Program-made: the position numbers and the translations under genes | Assembly (NCBI RefSeq): GCF_002288925.2 | Contig: NW_022098050.1 | Span: 2,826,154-2,890,153, forward strand | Source: Delphinapterus leucas | Taxonomy: Eukaryota; Chordata; Mammalia; Artiodactyla; Monodontidae | DNA: 64,000 nucleotides | Direction of reading: 5' to 3' | The notes under the pieces: generated by a model | Told to the model about the DNA's origin: nothing | Databases searched by the model: none | What the model saw: the letters and a program-made list of their open reading frames with translations, nothing else | Part shown: piece by piece, positions 13,086-23,800 of the stretch | How positions within the stretch are numbered: the first letter of the stretch is position 1 | How the letters are laid out: each line of letters starts with the position of its first letter

Positions 13086-14352
13086 CCACGTGTATGTATT
13101 TGGTATTCTAAACTAGAACCTGGGGATACAGCAGTGAACAAAATACCCTAGGAAGTTAGCTTCTGTTTCTGTTTGCTGATCCTTCCACCATTCATCCTTA
13201 AGACCTAAGCACTAAGAAGTGATAATCTAGCTCAACATACCAGTTTCATCTCTAGGAACTTCAGAAAAACTGGATTCATTTCTGCTCACCTGCCCTTCTA
13301 AGGTCCAGTATGGTAACTATGATGTTGTTGTGCTAATCGTTGTGGAAAGGCAACCGTTTTGTCAAATCCAAGAAAAGGCCATGTTTGTGTCTTTATGAAT
13401 TGACACCTCAGTAAATTAGAAACAAGGGTAAGCTTGTTTAGCACTTAAACATGTTGATCGTTTTTATTTTCCTGAGAGTAGAATTACAAGTTTGGGTAGG
13501 TCTTCTAATATCTTGTTTTCCCAAGAAGTGGGAAAAAGACCCTTTAGTGTTGCTGTAGAAAAGTGTGGCATGTCACTTCTTGCTTAATTAACCAACCTGT
13601 TCCCTTCAATGTAATATCCTTTTTTGAATAGCGCTGAAGTGTGTTGCCTCTTGAAGGCTATGAGGGTATTTTCACCACCACTAGTATAACTTTAATGTTA
13701 TTTACTATATGTGATATGAACAATTATAAACCTGAAGGTAACAGTGGAAATTTGAGGATAGATTGAAAGAATCTCTCAACAATGGGGGAGACTGCCTTAT
13801 ACTTGGAGAACAGGAAGTTTTGGAAAATATTACAACTCCGTGTATTTTGTTTCATTAACAAAATTATGTATCTTCTCTTTCATGTACACCCCCCCCATGT
13901 ATCTTTATTTTGCCTAATCCCATTTCAGTCATCAGATTTTACTTTTTTATTCCATTTGTAACCTGGTAACTGAGAACAGAGGTTTGAGAGCATATATTCC
14001 CCTGTGCTTCTTTAGGTAATTGACTACACTATTAAGATAATTGTATTCACTTTCTGATAACTCTGAGAAACAGAGTCATTTTCTTGGCCTGTGCTAAATT
14101 GGAACTTTTCCATGGCAATTTGTATCTTTAACTTTCTTTGACACACTTAAGGTTTTAATCAAGACAGTGTTCAAATTGTTTCCATTTCTGTAGAGAGCAA
14201 ATCTCAATAATTTCAATGCAACAAATGTAAGTTTGTGATTTATAGCCATGTTCAGGGAACACATGATTAAAAGAAAAAATATTAGTAATGCAAAGAGCCC
14301 TGTTTTGGAAATCTCAAATCCTTGCTCGGTGACCTCCATGGGCAGCTATAAT

Positions 14353-14376
14353 CACCATCATCATCACCATCACCCT
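14353..14376. repeat. (CAT/CAC)n microsatellite
   Basis: Imperfect trinucleotide run tcaccatcatcatcaccatc. Confidence 0.75.
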
Positions 14377-15130
14377 CTCCACCTCACAGGGTAGTCAGTG
14401 ATAAAATGGATATAAGAGAGTTTTATAATAGGCAGGTCCTTTATATGTTTAAAAGGAAGGCTATATTTTAAGTACCTATTACGTGCATACAAAACCATGC
14501 TCAATTATGACTTCAAGTAGGCATTTCAGCCAAATGGAATCTCCCTGTCTGGATGCAGAGCTTGGAGTCTGGATCACTTGATGGGTAAAAACAAAGTATG
14601 TTCTTTATATTCTAGAACCAATCCTGACTATAGCATTTGTGCCTCAGAAAGTTCTGATTCACTGGGGCTGAGTAAAAAGGAATAGGCTGGTTCGCTGAGG
14701 AGCTCCTTTTAATGGAAATACTTATTTTGCTCACTGGAAACAAAGGATTACAGTGCCAGTAACTTGAGAAAAGGAGCTGCAGGCTAGGTCTGCAGAGAAA
14801 ACATGAACTGGGAAATAAAGTAATTTGGGGTTGAGTTTGGTCTGCACTTTAATTCAGGCCTCAGAACTGCATGACGTGGAGCAATAGAAATATACTCTCC
14901 ACAGCATATAAGGCCTTCCTTTGGGGACGTGGAAGGAAACACTGTCCCAAATCGACAGAAAAATGACGAAGCCTCATATTCACCAAGGCCAGGTGATTTT
15001 GGTATAAACTTGGCAAGGAAAGCAAATGAGAAGGCAGGCAAGGGGGTGGGTGGAGGAAAGCTTGCCTCAGCCCAGCATCTCAGCGTGAGTTGTGGAGGCA
15101 CGTTTAATGCTGCTAAAAACCAGTCATCTT

Positions 15131-16695
15131 CTATACTACAAAGCTACAGTAATCAAGACAGTATGGTACTGGCACAAAAACAGAAATATAGATCAATGGA
15201 ACAGGATAGAAAGCCCAGAGATAAACCCACGCACATATGGTCACCTTATCTTTGATAAAGGAGGCAAGAATATACAGTGGAGAAAAGACAGCCTCTTCAA
15301 TAAGTGGTGCTGGGAAAACTGAACAGGTACATGTAAAAGTATGAGATTAGAACACTCCCTAACACCGTACACAAAAATAAACTCAAAATGGATTAAAGAC
15401 CTAAATGTAAGGCCAGACACTCTAAAACTCTTAGAGGAAAACATAGGCAGGACACTTTATGACATAAATCACAGCAAGATCCTTTTTGACCCACCTCCTA
15501 GAGAAATGGAAATAAAAACAAAAATAAACAAATGGGACCTAATGAAACTTCAAAGCTTTTGCACAGAAAAAGAAAACCATAAACAAGAGCAAAAGACAAC
15601 CCTCAGAATGGGAGAAAATATTTGCAAATGAAGCAACTGACAAAGGATTAATCTCCAAAATTTACAAGCAGCTCATGCAGCTCAATAACAAAAAAACAAA
15701 CAACCCGATCCAAAAATGGCAGAAGACCTAAACAGACATTTCTCCAAAGAAGATATACAGACTGCCAACAAACACGTGAAAGAATGCTCAACATCATTAA
15801 TCATTAGAGAAATGCAAATCAAAACTACAATGAGATATCATCTCACACCGGTCAGAATGGCCATCATCAAAAAATCTAGAAACAATAAATGCTGGAGAAG
15901 GTGTGGAGAAAAGGAACCCTCTTGCACTGTTGGTGGGAATGTAAAGATACAACCACTGTGGAGAACAGTATGGAGTTCCTTAAAAAACTACAAATAGAAC
16001 TACCATAGGACCCAGCAATCCCACTACTGGGCATATACCCTGAGAAAACCATAATTCAAAAAGAGTCATGTACCACAGTGTTCATTGCAGCTCTATTTAC
16101 AATAGCCAGGACGTGGAAGCAACCTAAGTGTCCATCAACAGATGAACGGATAAAGATGTGGCACATATATACAATGGAATATTAGCCATAAAAAGAAATG
16201 AAATTGAGTTATTTGTAGTGAGGTGGTTGGACCTAGAGTCTGTCATACAGAGTGAAGTAAGTTAGAAAGAGAAAAATACCGTATGCTAACACATATATAT
16301 ATATGGAATCTAAGAAAAAAAAAAGAAAAGAAAAGGTCATGAAGAACCTAGGGGTAAAATGGGAATAAAGACACAGACCTACTAGAGAATGGACTTGAGG
16401 ATATGGGGAGGGGGAAGGGTAAGCTGGGACGAAGTGAGAGAGTGGCATGGACATATATACACTACCAAACGTAAAATAGATAGCTAGTGGGAAGCAGCCG
16501 CATAGCACAGGGAGATCAGCTTGGTGCTTTGTGACCACCTAGAGGGGTGGGACAGGGAGGGTGGGAGGGAGGGAGACACAAGAGGGAAGAGATATGGGAA
16601 CATATGTATGTGTATAACTGATTCACTTTGTTGTACAGCAGAAACTAACACGCCATTGTAAAGCAATTATACTCCAATAAAGATGTTAAAAAAAA
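15131..16695 (+). mobile_element. Young 5'-truncated L1 (ORF2 C-terminal part, 3' UTR, poly(A))
   Basis: A LINE-1 3' end about 1.57 kb long. It encodes the C-terminal part of ORF2p, recognisable by [18 protein letters not shown] and [17 protein letters not shown], followed by the family 3' UTR and an oligo(A) tail. The flanking duplication agtcatctt (15122-15130 and 16696-16704) marks one insertion. It cannot be autonomous: the 5' end is missing, an in-frame TGA sits at about 15318, and the frame breaks near 15716. It is close in sequence to the copy at 36562-38236. Confidence 0.92.
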
Positions 16696-17640
16696 AGTCA
16701 TCTTAGTCATGGGTTTTATTGCTTCCTGGGACCACTAATCCCAAACCACCCCTGATTCAGCAACTTCTTGTCCTTCTCCTCTTAAATAGTAGGTTCTGAT
16801 TTTTTTTTTCTGTGTCTGGTTAATCATGTGACCTCCTGTCACCTGGGAGGGCAGGCTTTCTCCTTATCTCTTCCATCCATGTCAGTTGGTAGCTAAGAGC
16901 TCCAGGCTCAGGAAGGCTGGACTCCCCTCTGGGTGGAAGGGCCGATCTCAAGGTCAGCAGCAGAAGGAGTTGGACCCATTCTGCAGTCAGATCACAGGTC
17001 CAAGACAGGCTAGCCGGGGTACAGCTGTTCAGGAGAGGAGAACAGCGGCTGTGTTTATCCTGCTTCTCCTCCATAAAGAAACCTGGTCATTTTATTTGTA
17101 CTGCTGTGGGGAAAATAAAAAAAAAATTCATGCTACATTAAATATCTGGGCCTCCTGCATTATCATAAATCTCATACTGAGGGAGGGTGCCCTCTCTCTC
17201 CTTGTTTCTTTAATTGCAAGTGGTAATGAATTGAGGCCTGATGGATGATGCCTGTGGGGTGGAAAATATATTTGTTTTTATTTTCTCAAAGTACTGAAGC
17301 TTGTCTTTTCCACGTGGACTTCTCCACAAATGGCAAAGTCCCTTATCTGCAGAATTTCCTGCACCTCTTTTGTGTTTGTGTACCCATTACCCCCCTGAAC
17401 TGAATTTGAAAAAATAATTTAAAATGAAAACCAAATCATCCATATTTTTATTCTTTGCCAGGGGTGGGGGTTGGTGAATAGCATGATTAAAAGAGCAGAT
17501 GACCCTTTCTTTCCTTGCCTTTCTCCTCCACACACAATATCCAGGAAGGAGAGGGAGAGAGGGAAAAAGATACACAAGCCTTGACTGCCAAAGACCGTGA
17601 AAACACAGTTTGCAAGGACTTCCTGTTTGTTTCCTGTTTG

Positions 17641-17735
17641 GGTTTTTTTTTTTTTTTTTTTTGCCCCTATAGGAAATAGTTTGTGTGTGTGTCTGTGTGA
17701 GTGTGAAAGAGAGAGAGAGGGAGGGAGAGAGACTG
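17641..17735. repeat. Poly(T), then GT- and GA-rich simple tract
   Basis: A 22-nt T run, a short (GT) run, then gagagagagagggagggaga. It is the reason for the apparent minus-strand frame here. Confidence 0.75.
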
Positions 17736-17984
17736 ACTGAGAGTCAGAATCACATATGAAATAAAACCCCATATTTAGCTCGGAGATGTATCTGAACGAA
17801 CAGATATATGCAAACGTAAACATGAATGAGGGGCTCTTCATTGTGTGTTAACTGCTCTCTAAAAAATTACCACGTATTTAATGAGGGCTCTAGTTATACT
17901 TCGAGTTGTCTATCTTAAGCATTCACTTTCATTAAAACTTCTGCTGCCAGGTTAAAGCCATTAGTAGCCATCTTTTAGAAGAGA

Positions 17985-18312
17985 ACAGATGTGAGTTTCA
18001 CAAATAGAGCCACAAATGTGAGCCACATATGTAGTTTTAAAATTTTCTAGCAGCCACATTAAAAGTGCAAAAAAAGTGAAATTAACTTTAATGATGTGAC
18101 TCTTGGTTTAACTCAGTCTATCCAAAATATTATCATTTCAACATGTAATCAATATAAAGTTATTAATGAGATATTTGACAGTTGTGGGTACTGACTCTTC
18201 AAAATCTGGTGTATATTTTACACTTACTACACACCTCCAATCGGACTAGCCATACTTCAAGTGCTTAAGAGCCACATGTGGGTTGGCTGTTGCGTTGGAC
18301 AGCAGGGCTAGC
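17985..18312. mobile_element. Ancient hAT-type DNA transposon remnant
   Basis: Terminal parts contain agccacatgtggg and tagccacatttcaagtgct-like words (here cttcaagtgcttaagagccacatg, 18256-18279) and ttggacagcagggctag near the end. These are typical of a widespread mammalian Charlie-class element. The exact family name is not assigned. Confidence 0.55.
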
Positions 18313-19384
18313 ATCCGTCTGCCGTTTCACAGTATTGAGAAGGTCCTCCTACAGCGTATGTGTATTTTCGTTGTTACAAGAGAAAAAGGAAACCAAACGC
18401 TACATGTTACTTGAGTACTGCGGTGTTTCCCCAAGTGTAGGACACTAGGATCAAGAGCTGCCCTGTGGAAAAATAGATTCGGTGATGAAATAAGTTAGGA
18501 AGGTTCTATTCTAGTACCCCCTTTTGGAGATTTACGTGGTGTGCTAACATAGCACAGACTCTGAGAAAACTCTCTTGGGTGAAGGAGCCTATTGGAAGTT
18601 GGCTTCTGTGTCTGTAAGGTTCCACCTCCTGAGTGTGACTGTTACCCAGCTACCACTATAACAACATGGTTAGTCTGGCATGGTACATTTATCGTATGCT
18701 TATAATATTTTTTTTCCTCCCGAGGTGTTCTAACACCCCTTGCCTCCCCCGCGCTTACCCCGCCAGGCCCATGAAAGATACCAGAACAATGGTTCTGTCC
18801 CTGAGTATTTATCCCTATTTATCTTGCCCTCACAAAAATCTGAGGTCATTCTTTACTACACTTTTGGGGACAAGAATTCTGGAAATTGCCACAAGTGTCT
18901 CTGCGTAAGGAAAACTGTGTCTTCCCTTCCTCCAGCCTTTTCAGAGCCTATCTCTACTTATTCTTTGTATTCAGAATCACCCGAGAGACAAGATATGTCT
19001 TCTTGATCTAGAACCACCTACTAAATTGAAACCGGCAGATGGCTGTAATGTCTTGTATGTGGACACAGATTTTCAGAAAGTACCCAAATACACACCTTCC
19101 TCTCATTCTTTCAGAAATGATGAGCACTCTACAAAGATGAGGGGAGAAACATCTGAATGTGTATCTGTGTAACACGGAATACAGTTTCATAAGTAGAGTA
19201 ATACCGTTCCTGCTAATGCTTTTTAAAAAAATATTTTGTGTGTGGTGTTAATTTACATGCTTTAGTGTGTACTGTTATTGTAAAGTGTGTAAAGTAGTTG
19301 TGATAGCAATCAGTTTGAAGAAGATATACACTATACTTGACAACTGTCAATCTTTAGCAAATGATCTTTTTGCCTTTGTTTTAG

Positions 19385-19406
19385 TGGGACCTCTGACGCT
19401 GCCCCC
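19385..19406 (+). CDS. LANCL3: Putative LANCL3 alternative 22-nt micro-exon
   Basis: A 22-nt segment lies between a strong acceptor (gcctttgttttag, ending 19384) and a perfect donor (gtaagt at 19407). Spliced to the LANCL3 exon ending 3940 (AG), it reads S-GTSDAAP and ends on a whole codon, so it keeps the frame into the segment starting 19561. The splice signals and phase are seen directly. Its use in a transcript is inference. I recall that human LANCL3 has more than one C-terminal isoform, but I cannot confirm that this exon is the source. Confidence 0.5.
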
Positions 19407-19560
19407 GTAAGTTTTGTTTTACGATCTGTACTTAAGTGGCAATTACCAGTTAAATAACTTCTATCGCTGAATTTGGTCCAAGTTGACTGTAGTAATGCTT
19501 ATATGTGGATGTATTTAAATAAGATTGATTTAAATGATCTGTTTTGTCTCTGTTTTTTAG

Positions 19561-19650
19561 CACTTTAGTATTTCAATATTAGAGATGTCTTCTGAAGACT
19601 CTAGTAGCAGTAGAATCCCTTCGCTCTTGAAAACGCAAATTATACCATGA
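19561..19650 (+). CDS. LANCL3: Putative LANCL3 alternative terminal coding exon
   Basis: Acceptor ctctgttttttag ends at 19560. From 19561, in the frame delivered by the 22-nt exon, 29 codons are open and end in TGA at 19648-19650. The peptide starts HFSISILEMSSEDSSSSRIP and finishes in LLKTQIIP. It is serine-rich and hydrophilic, unlike the helical canonical end that it would replace. With the 22-nt exon it gives a 37-residue tail instead of the 53 residues from the split arginine onward, removing the last toroid helices. An open frame of this size has a fair chance of arising at random. The support comes from two matching splice sites, the phase, and the repeat-free downstream stretch with poly(A) signals. 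Confidence 0.48.
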   Translation, partial: HFSISILEMSSEDSSSSRIPSLLKTQIIP

Positions 19651-21311
19651 GTTTCATATAGGCTTTCCAGAAGTAGGAGTGGAACATTCTAAGTGCAAAA
19701 GTTTGGCTTTAGAATCTGTCTGATTAGGAGGGGCAGCCCATTCCCTAGAAAGGTAACAGCCTTCCCAACTTTGAACATCTCGGGGAGCTCTACTTTGAAA
19801 AGAAGTCTGAATTTTAATCTCATGGATTTAATGGCGCTAAATTAACACAAATTTTTAAAATGGATTTTGTAGAATCCAACTATTAGGGGAAATCATTTAG
19901 CAAAGCCATATACTGGGGAATAGCCAAACACCACGTGCTAGTTTTGGAATGTGCATTTCCCAAGTGAATAGAATTTACTTCACCAAAAAGATTTTTTTGC
20001 ACAATTCACAATACTTACAGAAATATGATTGTATCACTGGAGAAAAAAAAAAGCTCACCTCTCTAATGATACATTTCACATTCACTAGTAAACTAGTGTA
20101 ATTCCTTAATTATTTGGGGGGGATGCAAAAAAATAATCTGTCCATAGAATATAACTGCTTATTCCTAACTGTATTTAGAAATGAATATATACTATTATTT
20201 AAAGTACTATTGAATTTTGAAGAACTGCTCAATAAATTCGTATTATTAATAAAATTGTACTCTTTACACTTGCCTCAGCACAAATGCAGTTAAAAACATA
20301 AATTTATTTTAAAATACACCAAATAATACAGATTAGTTATCATGACTTTAAAATTCTAATTTCCAATAGCATTAAATCCCACACCAGTTATGTGTTGTAT
20401 ATAACTAAAATGTTGAAAGTCTTGCACACAAAATGAGAGGCTTCTTCAAAAATGCCTTTTTTGCCAAAAACAGGTTCTACGACCTATTGCTAATTATTAT
20501 ATTTCTTTAGGGGTACTCTGAAGCGCTTTCAAAGACGTATCTGTAGCAGTTAGATCTAAATTTAGAGCAGAACATTCTGTCAGATACTTGGCCATATCAC
20601 AAAATGTTGTAGTACTGTACTTTATAATAAAACCAAATTCTCAAGTATTCTGATATATTACATATTATTATACCCAAAAACCACTTTCTAGCTGTCTATT
20701 ATTGTGTATATAATATTTTAAGAAAATAATGGGTATTTCAGTCCAAGCAAGAAAGTATAATGCAATACGTGACATTCAGTTGATCTTTAGTCAAAATCCA
20801 TTTAGGTACTTGACAGGGAAACTAGCAATCATAAGCTTGAATGTATACATTATTCTCAAGAACAAAATGGCAAACGATAATACATAAAGACATAGTCACT
20901 GGGGCAAGTTAGCTGGTGTGCAGATTGAAAAGGATCAACTTGCCAATGCTCATCAGATTTTTTGTTAGTGATTGTTCCTGGAAGGGCAAGTGCTACAGTC
21001 AGTTGATGTTGCCTCCCCTTAGGTGGGGGACTTGCTCACAGTGCATGGTATAGTGAAATCTCTTTGGAAGCAGGGTTGAGTCAGAAGCTTAGAGATGCAC
21101 CTCACTGTCTTTAAAACTGCTGTTACAATGTTCTGAACACTGTGATCTTTCCAAATGTGTTTTCTATATTTGTTTTGTACTGTAGAAAGTAATACGCCAT
21201 AAACTGGACTCTGTAGTGTTTCAAGCAACGTTATTTATTGGCTTATTGCCCCCCACATATTTATGTAGTTTACTTAATAATATAAAACCTGTGATAATCC
21301 TTTGCCTTAAA

Positions 21312-21317
21312 AATAAA
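21312..21317 (+). terminator. Possible poly(A) signal AATAAA (upstream)
   Basis: AATAAA followed about 25 nt later by a GT-containing stretch (ttgagtgtgttct). It is a weaker candidate than the signal at 21398. Confidence 0.35.
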
Positions 21318-21397
21318 ATCTAATGCTAAATATTGAGTGTGTTCTAATAATTTTAAGCTACAAATTAATTTTTCCTTTAACACTTAAGACAGTGTCA

Positions 21398-21403
21398 AAT
21401 AAA
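21398..21403 (+). terminator. Likely poly(A) signal AATAAA closing the LANCL3 region
   Basis: AATAAA at 21398 is followed within about 25 nt by GT-rich DNA (ctgtggagtgttgctg, later gacagtgtgtgtatc). This is the usual layout of hexamer, cleavage zone and downstream element. It lies 1.2 kb before the XK CpG island, a sensible end for the upstream gene. Confidence 0.5.
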
Positions 21404-21423
21404 ATATTACACGAATACTCTGT

Positions 21424-22640
21424 GGAGTGTTGCTGCCTATTCTGTTCTTGTGACAGTGTGTGTATCTTGATCCAGGACATGATGACCTGCTAGGTTCTAT
21501 AAATAGATATTAGTAATCCTTTTAGAGAATGGGCCTGGCACTTAGCTGTGAGCTGAATACCTCCCCTTAACTCTTATAAATAGATTTTCCCATGCCACAG
21601 AAGAATGAAGAAAAACAGCCCTTCATGTGCTCTCTCTCTACAATTTTTGTCTTGATTCCTACTGAATCTTCACATTTTATTTGTGTTGCCATCATATTCC
21701 TAAATAGAAAAATGCAAGAGATGCCTGAAGATGGATGAAATCACCTAATTTCAGCAGGGAAAGGTATCTTGCAATTATTCAAGTCTAGTTTCTTATGGAA
21801 CAGTTAGAACCCGAGTTGTAGAGAGGTTTAGTGACTGCTCAAGCTCTGAGCGACAACGGTGGGCTGACCCCATCCTGATGTCCAGAAGATTGTCACAGTT
21901 CCAAAAAGTGAAAAGGAACTGTGTTAGTCTTGGGGCTGGCACACAGCAGCAAGTAGAGGGAGATACGGCGTGGGCTAGAAAACCGTTTCCTTATTAGGTC
22001 CTGGTCTTCGCCTGGCTGATTTAATCAGTTACAGAGGAATATATATATATATATATTTTTTTTTTTTTTACTTATTTATTTATTTTTATTTTTGGCTGTG
22101 TTGGGTCTTCGTTTCTGTGCGAGGGCTTTCTCTAGTTGCGGCGAGCGGGGGCCACTCTTCATCGCGGTGCGCGGGCCGCTCACTATCGTGGCCTCTCTTG
22201 TTGCAGAGCACAGGCTCCAGACGCGCAGGCTCAGTAGTTGTGGCTCACGGGCTTAGTTGCTCTGCAGCATGTGGGATCTTCCCAGACCAGGGCTCGAACC
22301 CGTGTCCCCTGCATTGGCAGGCAGATTCTCAACCACTGCGCCACCAGGGAAGCCCCGAGGAATATATTTTGAAGGCAGTTTTTCCGGGAAAGAGAGCGTT
22401 AGCTGTTAGGGATTATCACTGATGCTCTTTCACCTTGGAAGCAATGCTTCAGACTTGGCCCAGTGAAAAGGTACATCCTGGGTGCTTGTACTTTGAAAAG
22501 CATCTGTGTGGTCTGCTTATTTTTAAGTGACCGGAAACGCTGGTTCTTTGCGGAATTAGGTGTTATTTAGGTCCAGAAAATAGAGACTGGGCTGGAAAGG
22601 CATCCTGACCCCGATTCCGGGCCCCATGGGCTGCGGGTTT
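21424..22640. other. Intergenic interval between LANCL3 and XK
   Basis: This is a short interval of about 1.2 kb with no gene. It contains one long CHR SINE (22056-22356) and otherwise unassigned sequence, then rises sharply in GC content from about 22600 into the XK CpG island. Confidence 0.6.
22056..22356 (-). mobile_element. Long CHR-type SINE (reverse)
   Basis: A poly(T)/tttggctgtgttgggtcttc left end and ccaccagggaagcccc right end. The TSD gaggaatatat (22034-22044 and 22357-22367) brackets it, with a (TA) run grown from the first copy. Confidence 0.92.
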
Positions 22641-22649
22641 TCGAAGGGA

Positions 22650-23420
22650 TGTGACGGTTTCCCACGCGAGCGCCGACCAAAGGGCTCTAGGACCCAGCGG
22701 CTGCGTGCGGGGCCGGCGGGGCCCGCCGCCTCCTGTGGGGCTCGGCGCGGGCTATAGCTGGGCGCAGGTTCGTGGCCTGCCCACGGTTCGTCAACGCAGA
22801 GACGCGGCGGGCACTGAGGCGCGCGGGCGGCGCACGGTGCGCGTGGGCGTGTCCCGACCCGGCCGCGCGCCCCGCCCCAGCCCCGCGGGTTTGCTCGACC
22901 CCAGGCCCAGCTCCAGGGCCCGGGTCTCGCGCCCTTGGCGGGCAACGCAAAGCGCGGGAGCAGTTGGGGCCGGGCATGCCGGGAGCCCCCGGGGCAGCCG
23001 CCGCCGTCACCGCTACCGCCACCGCCACCGCGTCTGTCGCCGGTGCGCGCCGCTGACGCGCGGAGATGAAATTCCCGGGCTCGGTGCTGGCGTCCGTGTT
23101 CCTGTTCGTGGCCGAGACGACGGCGGCGCTGTACCTGAGCAGCACCTACCGCTCGGGCGGGGACGGCATGTGGCAGGCGCTGACGCTGCTCTTCTCACTG
23201 CTGCCCTGCGCCCTTGTGCAGCTCACGCTCCTCTTCGTGCACCGCGACTTCAGCCGTGACCGGCCGCTCGTGCTGCTGCTGCACCTGCTACAGCTCGGGC
23301 CACTCTTCAGGTGCGTGCGGGACCCCCGGCGGCGGGGTCGGGCCTCCCGGGGGAGGGGACAGGTGGCCGGAGTCGCGGACCGGGCCCACGCCGGCCCCTC
23401 GGCTCCTGAGCTCCACCGTT
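22650..23420 (+). promoter_or_regulatory. XK: CpG island with the XK promoter and 5' UTR
   Basis: Composition changes abruptly from AT-rich to very GC-rich, with dense CpG (for example gcgcgggcggcgcacggtgcgcg near 22820). Sp1-type boxes such as ccccgccccag (about 22870) are visible and no TATA box is obvious near the ATG. It covers the sequence upstream of XK exon 1, exon 1 itself and the start of intron 1. A start site within about 100-200 bp of the ATG is likely, but I cannot fix the exact base. Confidence 0.8.
23066..23310 (+). CDS. XK: XK coding exon 1 (Kell-complex membrane protein, N-terminus)
   Basis: This exon encodes residues 1-81 and two bases of codon 82: [20 protein letters not shown] at the start, [13 protein letters not shown] at the end. 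It matches mammalian XK, the founding member of the XK/XKR family. XK is a multi-pass membrane protein of about 444 residues that binds KEL through a disulfide and VPS13A at membrane contacts; loss causes McLeod syndrome in humans. Two hydrophobic segments are visible, at about residues 5-25 and 37-58, separated by a polar loop ([10 protein letters not shown]). The ATG at 23066 is the first in this frame after the GC-rich leader. The donor is AG|gtgcgt at 23311. At 245 coding nt the exon joins exon 2 in phase. Codons are GC-rich, as expected inside the CpG island. Confidence 0.96.
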
Positions 23421-23689
23421 GCTGTCACAGGAATGCGACAGGAACCTGGGGGAGTGGGAATCGAGCCGGCGCGTACCGCCTTCCTGTTAGGGGCGAGCGT
23501 AGGAAATTGCTGATAGTCAACTGAATTTGACGAACAGAAAGGTCAGTTTTATACACTTCGACCTCATAAAAGACATGCTTTCCCTGAGATCAGGTGAGAT
23601 CTGGCAGGATGAGTTTGTGTCGTGACGGGCCCTTAGGAAGTGGGTTCTAAATGGCCGTTAGAGTAGAAGTGTATACAGCTGATTGAATT

Positions 23690-23800
23690 TAAATTGATCA
23701 AACACGTGGAGTGTGCCAGGCACTGTTCTGCACTTTTTACAAATATTAACTTACGTAATTCTCATACATGACATACATGACTCTAGAAATCCACGCATCT
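23690..23800 (+). repeat. MIR/L2-like remnant
   Basis: The words tgtgccaggcactgttctgc and cttacgtaattctcatac are typical of the MIR 5' half. Confidence 0.5.

Larger units (their letters stand above)
10906..15130 (+). other. LANCL3: LANCL3 3' UTR and/or alternative intron; poly(A) site unclear
   Basis: This stretch follows the canonical TAG stop. No coding exon is seen. A possible poly(A) signal (AATAAA at 14814-14819, followed by a GT-rich run ggttgagtttggtct) is the best of a weak set. A MIR remnant lies at about 12945-13085 and a TG/GC simple repeat at 12456-12497. If the alternative exons at 19.4 kb are real, the same DNA is intron in that transcript. Confidence 0.5.
16705..19384. other. 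Non-coding, mostly unassigned
   Basis: I see no supported exon here. The stretch contains a poly(T) run (17641-17662), a GT- then GA-rich simple tract (about 17685-17735) and one hAT-like remnant (about 18000-18312). The open frames (for example 17419-17841 on the minus strand) run through these simple tracts and are not credible genes. Confidence 0.6.
19651..21420 (+). other. LANCL3: Repeat-free AT-rich stretch, probable LANCL3 alternative 3' UTR
   Basis: For about 1.8 kb there is no SINE, LINE or LTR that I recognise, which is unusual in this window. It is AT-rich, has no meaningful open frame, and ends in good poly(A) signals. This is what a long 3' UTR of the putative alternative transcript would look like. 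Function is inferred from position only. Confidence 0.45.

Noticed and set aside
17419..17841. 140-residue minus-strand frame
   Set aside because: It runs through GA/GT simple repeats and a poly(T) tract, with low-complexity Ser/His/Lys runs.
22687..23145. 152-residue minus-strand frame in the CpG island
   Set aside because: Stop codons are rare in such GC-rich DNA on either strand, and no conserved motif is seen. An antisense transcript is not excluded but not supported.
22651..23259. 202-residue frame overlapping XK exon 1
   Set aside because: It is arginine-, glycine- and alanine-rich out-of-frame translation of a CpG island. The XK frame explains the conserved part.
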